Source: Oasisia sp. SBJ-2009
Lineage: Eukaryota > Annelida > Polychaeta > Sabellida > Siboglinidae
Length of the DNA: 64,000 nucleotides
Direction: 5' to 3'
NCBI GenBank assembly: GCA_964017155.1
Contig: OZ024862.1
Location: 46,628,374 to 46,692,373, forward strand
Below, in pieces: positions 59,501 through 64,000 of the stretch; the first letter of the stretch is position 1, and each line of letters begins with the position of its first letter. Made by a program: the position numbers and the translations under genes. The notes beneath the pieces were generated by a model. It had not been told where the DNA came from, made no database searches, and saw only the letters and a list, made by a program, of their open reading frames with translations.

Positions 59501-59955
59501 AAGTATGAATTGGAATGGCTACGTGTCTACCAAAAAAGTATCGAATCAAATATTGTTTAGGCTTAGCTTGCCTGAGACTAAGTGTCATTCAGTGTGAGCC
59601 TTCATTCACGTTGGCTGACAGGTTGTATTACTTATTTACGCCAATATTTAACTGTGCGTATATGCATGAAGAGTCAGCAGTGACTGATAGCTATAGTATA
59701 TGGACATATTGTGTATACATAGTTTTTATTACATACAATGATACGTAGACTACTGGATTAGACATTAGTGTATACATTGATATATACTAATATAGGCCTA
59801 CTCATCATAATCTTTTGGCGGCCATAATAATCGTCCTAATTATCGCCCGGGATTCAGAGTGCAGTTGAATATGAAATAATCAATATGCTTACTCCATTTA
59901 TATTAACAGCGCTTGCCACTGTTTCCCACGCCTTATCTAAACTGTCTGACATCAT
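47344..59955 (-). CDS. ANAPC2: ANAPC2, cullin-like subunit of the anaphase-promoting complex
   Basis: Scaffold cullin that pairs with the RING subunit APC11 to ubiquitinate cyclins and securin. Exons: 59955-59893, 58769-58331, 57538-57412, 56798-56666, 55401-55107, 54231-54114, 53518-53343, 52179-51881, 51307-51145, 50657-50562, 48964-48735, 47553-47344. All phases join to 782 aa (human is about 822). Diagnostic segments: LCETDMFKEVHWSIDELHHS (N-terminal helices), YARTRIQQLFNIIIEFPES, DDTVRSIVSSLIEDS, ADIISMLVNIYGSKEVFVNE and LLKLRFGETQLHACEVMLKD (cullin homology), LPDELQTSLDAYTDKYKVLK and the C-terminal winged-helix end TNLESLPLDRVHSMLKMF ... YSGGFYRLPK. The start is MMSDSLDKAW; the second ATG is an alternative. 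At least five of its eleven introns begin or end in tandem arrays, some copying the splice junction itself. Confidence 0.96.
48252..48591. mobile_element. hAT-like MITE in ANAPC2 intron 11
   Basis: The left end is CAAAGTCCGTACACATC; the right end in reverse complement is CAGGGTCTGTACGGTCC. Interior is AT-rich with repeated AAATTCAAGGCTT motifs near both ends and no ORF. The flanks TACATATA and TACATGTT may be a decayed 8-bp target duplication. Confidence 0.7.
48655..48735 (-). repeat. 18-bp minisatellite starting at the ANAPC2 intron-11 donor
   Basis: On the minus strand the donor CAG|GTGGGTTCGGTGGACC opens directly into about four 18-bp units of CGGTGGACCGTGTCGGCT type. Read through in frame they would encode VGSVDR-like hexapeptides. 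Confidence 0.85.
49061..49580. repeat. Diverged ~187-bp repeat units in ANAPC2 intron 10
   Basis: GAGGTGGCAGCA recurs at about 49068, 49356 and 49543 with matching surrounding sequence (CAGGATTAACCA before it). The last two are spaced about 187 bp. GGACTAGGAGGCCT or GACTAGGAGGCCT occurs on both outer sides (about 49038 and 49640), suggesting a repeat-bounded element. Confidence 0.6.
50795..51160 (-). repeat. Minisatellite of ANAPC2 intron-9 5' splice site
   Basis: The true donor is CACTTGG|GTAAGTCTGGTTGGG (exon end 51145). The following intron is an array of about ten units of roughly 26-35 bp, each with a copy of ATGG|GTAAGT..GGTTGGG. I count seven further GTAAGT, one GCAAGT and two GTAAGC. 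Confidence 0.9.
51590..51870. repeat. 33-bp minisatellite beside the ANAPC2 intron-8 donor
   Basis: About eight units of CCCTCACTGGAAAAACCCCT followed by TCCCTTTGCCTCT begin some 10-20 bp inside the intron after exon end 51881. Units do not contain the donor itself. Confidence 0.9.
52163..52414 (-). repeat. 41-bp array of ANAPC2 intron-7 3' splice site plus exon start
   Basis: On the minus strand each 41-bp unit reads TCTCTATCTGTGTGTTTGCA, G, TGAAGAGTGCATCATCAGTG, i.e. the end of intron 7 plus the first 20 bases of exon 8. The real exon starts at 52179. Five near-identical decoy exon starts lie at 52220, 52261, 52302, 52343 and 52384. Confidence 0.95.
52436..52745 (-). mobile_element. tRNA-derived SINE inserted between two junction arrays
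   Basis: Minus-strand head GGAGCGGTGGTAGCAAGGTA, then GAGCGCTGGACTGTCAATCG and B box GGTTCAATCC, matching the head at 38027-38118. The body runs left to about 52436. Flanking TTCTTATGG and TTCTTCATGG may be its target duplication. Confidence 0.75.
52755..52980 (-). repeat. Older ~65-bp array of ANAPC2 exon-8 start
   Basis: Three diverged units plus a partial one match the real exon start over a longer span: GATGATGTCAGCACT, then TGATGATGCACTCTTCACTG, then CAAACACAC (plus strand). Most AG acceptors have decayed; one unit retains TTTGTAG|TGAAGGG (minus strand). Confidence 0.85.
53500..53790 (-). repeat. Imperfect array around the ANAPC2 intron-6 acceptor
   Basis: The true acceptor is GATGACAG|GAACCG (exon from 53518). 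Upstream, motifs GTGTCATGTCTCATTGTGAT and GATGACAG recur irregularly, one giving GATGACAG|GATCC near 53707. The motifs also resemble exon sequence CATTGTGTCGAGTCTCATTG. Confidence 0.7.
55796..56000. repeat. Minisatellite in ANAPC2 intron 4
   Basis: About eight units of roughly 24-28 bp, GGGGGCATCTATGACACACT type, with variable G runs. Not adjacent to an exon. Confidence 0.85.
56449..56533. repeat. (GT)n microsatellite
   Basis: About 42 GT units in ANAPC2 intron 4. Confidence 0.95.
56750..57215 (-). repeat. 67-bp array of ANAPC2 intron-3 3' splice site plus exon-4 start
   Basis: On the minus strand each unit carries GGATGTGTTGGTTATTTCAG followed by about 47 bases of exon start (GAAGGAACTGGGTTTATTGG and onward). 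The real exon starts at 56798. Decoy exon starts follow at 67-bp steps: 56865, 56932, 56999, 57066, 57133, and a diverged copy near 57200. Because 67 is not a multiple of 3, the array is open in shifted frames. Confidence 0.95.
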
Positions 59956-60700
<745 letters not shown>

Positions 60701-60708
60701 AATTAGCA

Positions 60709-60749
60709 ATGGCGGAGGAATATATTTGGTGGTACGTCGATCACGGCAG
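60709..60749 (+). CDS. Weak candidate first coding exon of a gene divergent from ANAPC2
   Basis: AGCAATGGCGG is a good start context. It opens 13 codons (MAEEYIWWYVDHG) plus two bases, ending at a usable donor AG|GTAATA. No downstream exon could be recognised within the window, and an overlapping frame starting at 60688 is also open. Product unknown. Confidence 0.2.
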
Positions 60750-63700
60750 GTAATATGTAGGCTTCTTTCCAGCATACCAGCAAATGTCAAATTGGCATCG
60801 TCGATGTGCGTAATGTCTATATAGCAATATTGTCTGATGAATTTGACCCTTCTATAGACTATTTCAACTTTCGCAGCATGGTCAACGTGTTGATATGTCA
60901 CAACGAGTGTTAGAAAGCAGAGTTGAGCTGGAACCTATATGTACCCCCCCCCCCCAACCAAGCGACGGACCCGCCAATACTGCGACAGAACAATGATGAT
61001 GATGATGATGAATGTTAACCGCTGCTTGGCTACTTTGTTGGCTGACCATGCACTGTTGAATGTTTTGTTTAAAGGTTTTCAATTCTTCGTGGATTTTCTT
61101 TGGCCATGTGAATGTCGCGCTGAAATACGCGTACCTCGACCAATCACGTGGTGTAACTGCGCTGAATGATTAAATTGCGCCTATGTTTGCTACCGTGGTG
61201 TGTAGGGTTAACGATATGTACAACATAAGCGATATTTATTCCATTACGTACTGCACACTACTTGTTCTTTTTGGGGGCGGCTTTTTTACTCACCCCCCCC
61301 CCCCGCCAGCGGTACTTGGCCTACTTACGCCCCTGCTGCCATCCCCCGTTCCCGCCACCACCCGATCACGTGACACTTCGGCACTATAGACAGTATGAAT
61401 GACCAACATCCTGACTGACATTGTAATGTTACTTAGTTAATCGCAGTTATAACTCCAAGCCAAACAATTGAAAAACCACGAGATGCAGAACAAAATATTG
61501 CACAAAATGCTACAACAAAATCTACAAGATGAGGCAAGCGGTAGAAAATTGTATTAGTATCATGCAACCTAAATACTCCAGTTTTATGTGTCGCCAGTAA
61601 TTACTGCAAAATACGATACAAATGACAAGCTAAAATAGCACCATACGGCAGTTTTTATTACGTGTTGTTTAAATATAGATAGAAACAGCGGCAAATATAC
61701 TATATCGATCATAACATTTACTCACCATCCATCTTAAAATTCAAGTTCCCACGAAATTCGTTTACTTCCGGAGCGTAATGAATAAACTGGGTTGTTTTGT
61801 AGTGTGATTTATAGGGGACTATACTATGAGTTTCCATCCCAGCCACAATCCTCGCGTTTAAGTAACTGAAATAAAAGAGTTGATGGCTCGTTGACAACGC
61901 CCTGTCGACGTGAAAGTTTATTGCGAGCACTCGCAATAAGTCAACGCCCCATCAAAAACGTTCGTCTATAGTACTCAGTAACGTTTTACCTTTCCGACGA
62001 AGGGACACGACACAACCGTAGGCATTCGCTTTAACTGCTGTGATTTGCTATCTGCGTTTTACGAGTCGCGCCGGTGTTTTATGTATGTGTTTGCGCGCAT
62101 ACGTGTACGGTGATGTAGTTACCATAAGGAATTATGTCAGGATGTACACCTGTACACGCTATTCTTAGTAGTTATGTGTCCATGAATTGGAAGAGGTCAT
62201 CTAAAAAACGACGAAGTGCTGCTGAGCATCTGACGAATCCCTTGTGTGAAACTGTGTCTGTGTGGGTATTCGTCGGCTATTCACCGTGCGATGAAAGAGT
62301 TCCGAATAGAAATGGCATTATGCAGGTTGTTTGATTTGTTGTGAGAACTTGTGTCATTTATAACGAGGCAGCGTAACAGAGATCAAATTATGACACCCCT
62401 CAACTTAATGTGAATTTCTAGCAGAAATGAAGGGGTTATAGATTAGATTGTGGAGAAATTAGGTACTCGAATTTCACCAATTCACATGTTTGTGAAAATG
62501 TTAATGTCCTAGTTTAAAACCATAGCAAGAAATGAAAGAAACGATATAACGGGAAATTAAATGTGATCTTATGTCATCTAGTGGGAAGGTAACTGGTGGA
62601 CTTTAACTGTTACGTTGATCTTACTAAAAGAAGTATGTAATAGCAAACACATCTTACATGGTCGACATGACATATTTATACTCTTTTAGTAGTTTGTTTG
62701 TTTCCTTTTGTACCATTCTTCCAGGAGAAAAGACCATGAATTGTATGGTCATCTTTGATTTCTCCAGAATCTTAGCTAGTACTGGCGTTTTATATTACTG
62801 TTGAGAAGAGAAGGACGTAATGTCATTATATCATTAATCCATAGGAATAGTTATCGTTTAACAATAAGAAAACAAACACTTTCTCCGTGTCACATAGATA
62901 GTTCAATAAAAGTGTATCAAATACACTGTTACCACCAGATGCGTGCAAACGTCGCGATTTTTTACCCTATTTAAAATACGACCGCCCTAAAATGTTATTG
63001 TAGAAATGCAGTTTTTATAGATCGCAAACTTCATCGTTGCGAGAAGATAACATTGCGTTGAAACATGATAAGGATACGACCTTATTTCGACACTATCTGT
63101 ATGCAGTGTTGCGGCACATCAAACAGCTGCCGGCGTGCAGCGAAGTGCGAACACATTCGTGGTTCAAACGTAGTTCACCTTCATTGAGCAGATGTTTCTA
63201 ACGGCGAACAGTCGGCTACTAGAACTAAGCTTACACACACGGAGTTGTCGACAACTTGTTTTCAAAACGAACTATAAAGTAGTGCAATGTAGAAAATACG
63301 TATTACATATCTTTAACTGAAGACCTAATCGAGCCCAAATTCCAAGTTTAAATCCTATCCGATGTTAGCCGCATATTTTGCGGCACACGCATTCACCATC
63401 AGACCTGTAGAGAGTACTAGATACATGTCGTGAGTTGTAGCCACTAATGGTACCTTAAAATATCCCAGGACTAAAATATTACACATCTACACGAACGTTA
63501 ACGATAACAACGTAATGGTTAGTTACAATAATGTATACAATAAACCACTGGACACAATCGAGTTGGATCATAGATCAGCAACGGACTTATCACATGGTTT
63601 ATCATAATTTATGTTACTGCGTTAGATATGAATCGCTGTTTATCTAGCTCGACTGGTGAGTATGCGGGCGCACCCAATGTGTGCACGTTTGTCGTTAAAA

Positions 63701-64000
63701 TGTCTCGTCACGATTACAAAGACTGCCATAAACTGCACAAACAAGGATGTTTATAGCACACGCTCTACTCCGTCATCTCATAGAGACTGTGATTCCTCCC
63801 ACTCAGCCGTCCACGGGCCACTAGACACAGGCACAGTCAGCGACAATATGACGGGGTATTTATGGTTCGTTTCCATTTGGAGATCATTTAAAAAGAGCAC
63901 GCTAAAGGTCCCAAAATGTCGCCGAAAAGGTCGAAAAGACATCATTATTAAAAACGGGCAATTTACCTATTACAAAAATATTTATAGTTTGCTATGTCTA
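60750..64000. other. No gene recognised
   Basis: Contains C runs near 60942 and 61294, a short GAT run near 60994 and possible exon-like signals on the minus strand at 61731-61866 (acceptor-like TTTATTTCAG and ATGGATG|GTGAGT). None is supported by a recognisable protein. The 62.4-kb segment holds a diverged relative of the 455-bp repeat. Confidence 0.4.
62383..62577. repeat. Diverged partial copy of the 455-bp repeat
   Basis: CAGAAATGAAGGGGTTATAG and GAAATGAAAGAAACGATATA match CAGAAATGGAGGGGTGTAAG and GAAATGAAGGAAACGTTATA of the 455-bp repeat in the same order. The right end keeps GTGATCTTATG against GTGGTCTTAGG. Confidence 0.65.

Noticed and set aside
61718..61936. Minus-strand exon with ATGGATG|GTGAGT
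   Set aside because: Acceptor- and donor-like signals exist but the encoded peptide is unrecognised and no partner exon was found.

Overview
The window is nuclear DNA from an invertebrate animal. It is AT-rich and has short exons, GT-AG introns, tRNA-derived SINEs, MITE-like elements and many microsatellites. The Gβ protein encoded here has the residues I associate with molluscan or other lophotrochozoan orthologues (for example DGYTTNKV and GDMTC), so a mollusc or close relative is the best guess. That is inference from family knowledge, not a search result.

Layout, left to right. (1) 1-894: a 60-bp satellite-like array inside an intron. (2) 1097-8724, + strand: the 3' eleven exons of NOP2/NSUN1, the nucleolar rRNA m5C methyltransferase; its 5' exons lie outside the window. 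(3) 8725-15053: an intergenic and 5'-UTR region full of TA, GA and TGCG microsatellites. (4) 15054-24790, + strand: a complete 340-aa G-protein beta-1 gene (GNB1) with a roughly 3-kb 3' UTR. (5) 29699-36188, - strand: an intact six-coding-exon gene that joins an N-terminal CARD (death-fold) domain to a BED-like zinc finger and a hAT-transposase-derived body. (6) 38154-41141: a composite element with two 455-bp direct terminal repeats that look identical. (7) 41902-46785, + strand: URI1, a prefoldin-like RPB5 interactor. (8) 47344-59955, - strand: ANAPC2, the cullin subunit of the anaphase-promoting complex. (9) 59956-64000: mostly unassigned, with one weak candidate first exon divergent from ANAPC2.

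NOP2, GNB1, URI1 and ANAPC2 are conserved housekeeping genes with no shared pathway. The two most unusual observations are the CARD-hAT fusion gene and a recurring pattern in which short tandem arrays are built from exon-intron junctions. In ANAPC2, separate arrays copy the 3' splice site plus exon start (introns 4 and 7, probably 6) and the 5' splice site (intron 9), and further arrays abut the donors of introns 8 and 11. URI1 intron 6 ends in an array that repeats its own acceptor, and NOP2 has a duplicated exon end plus donor beside a MITE. The real splice sites of these genes therefore sit among near-identical decoys.

All splice sites were read by eye from consensus, reading frame and protein homology. 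All family assignments are from recognition, not from searches.
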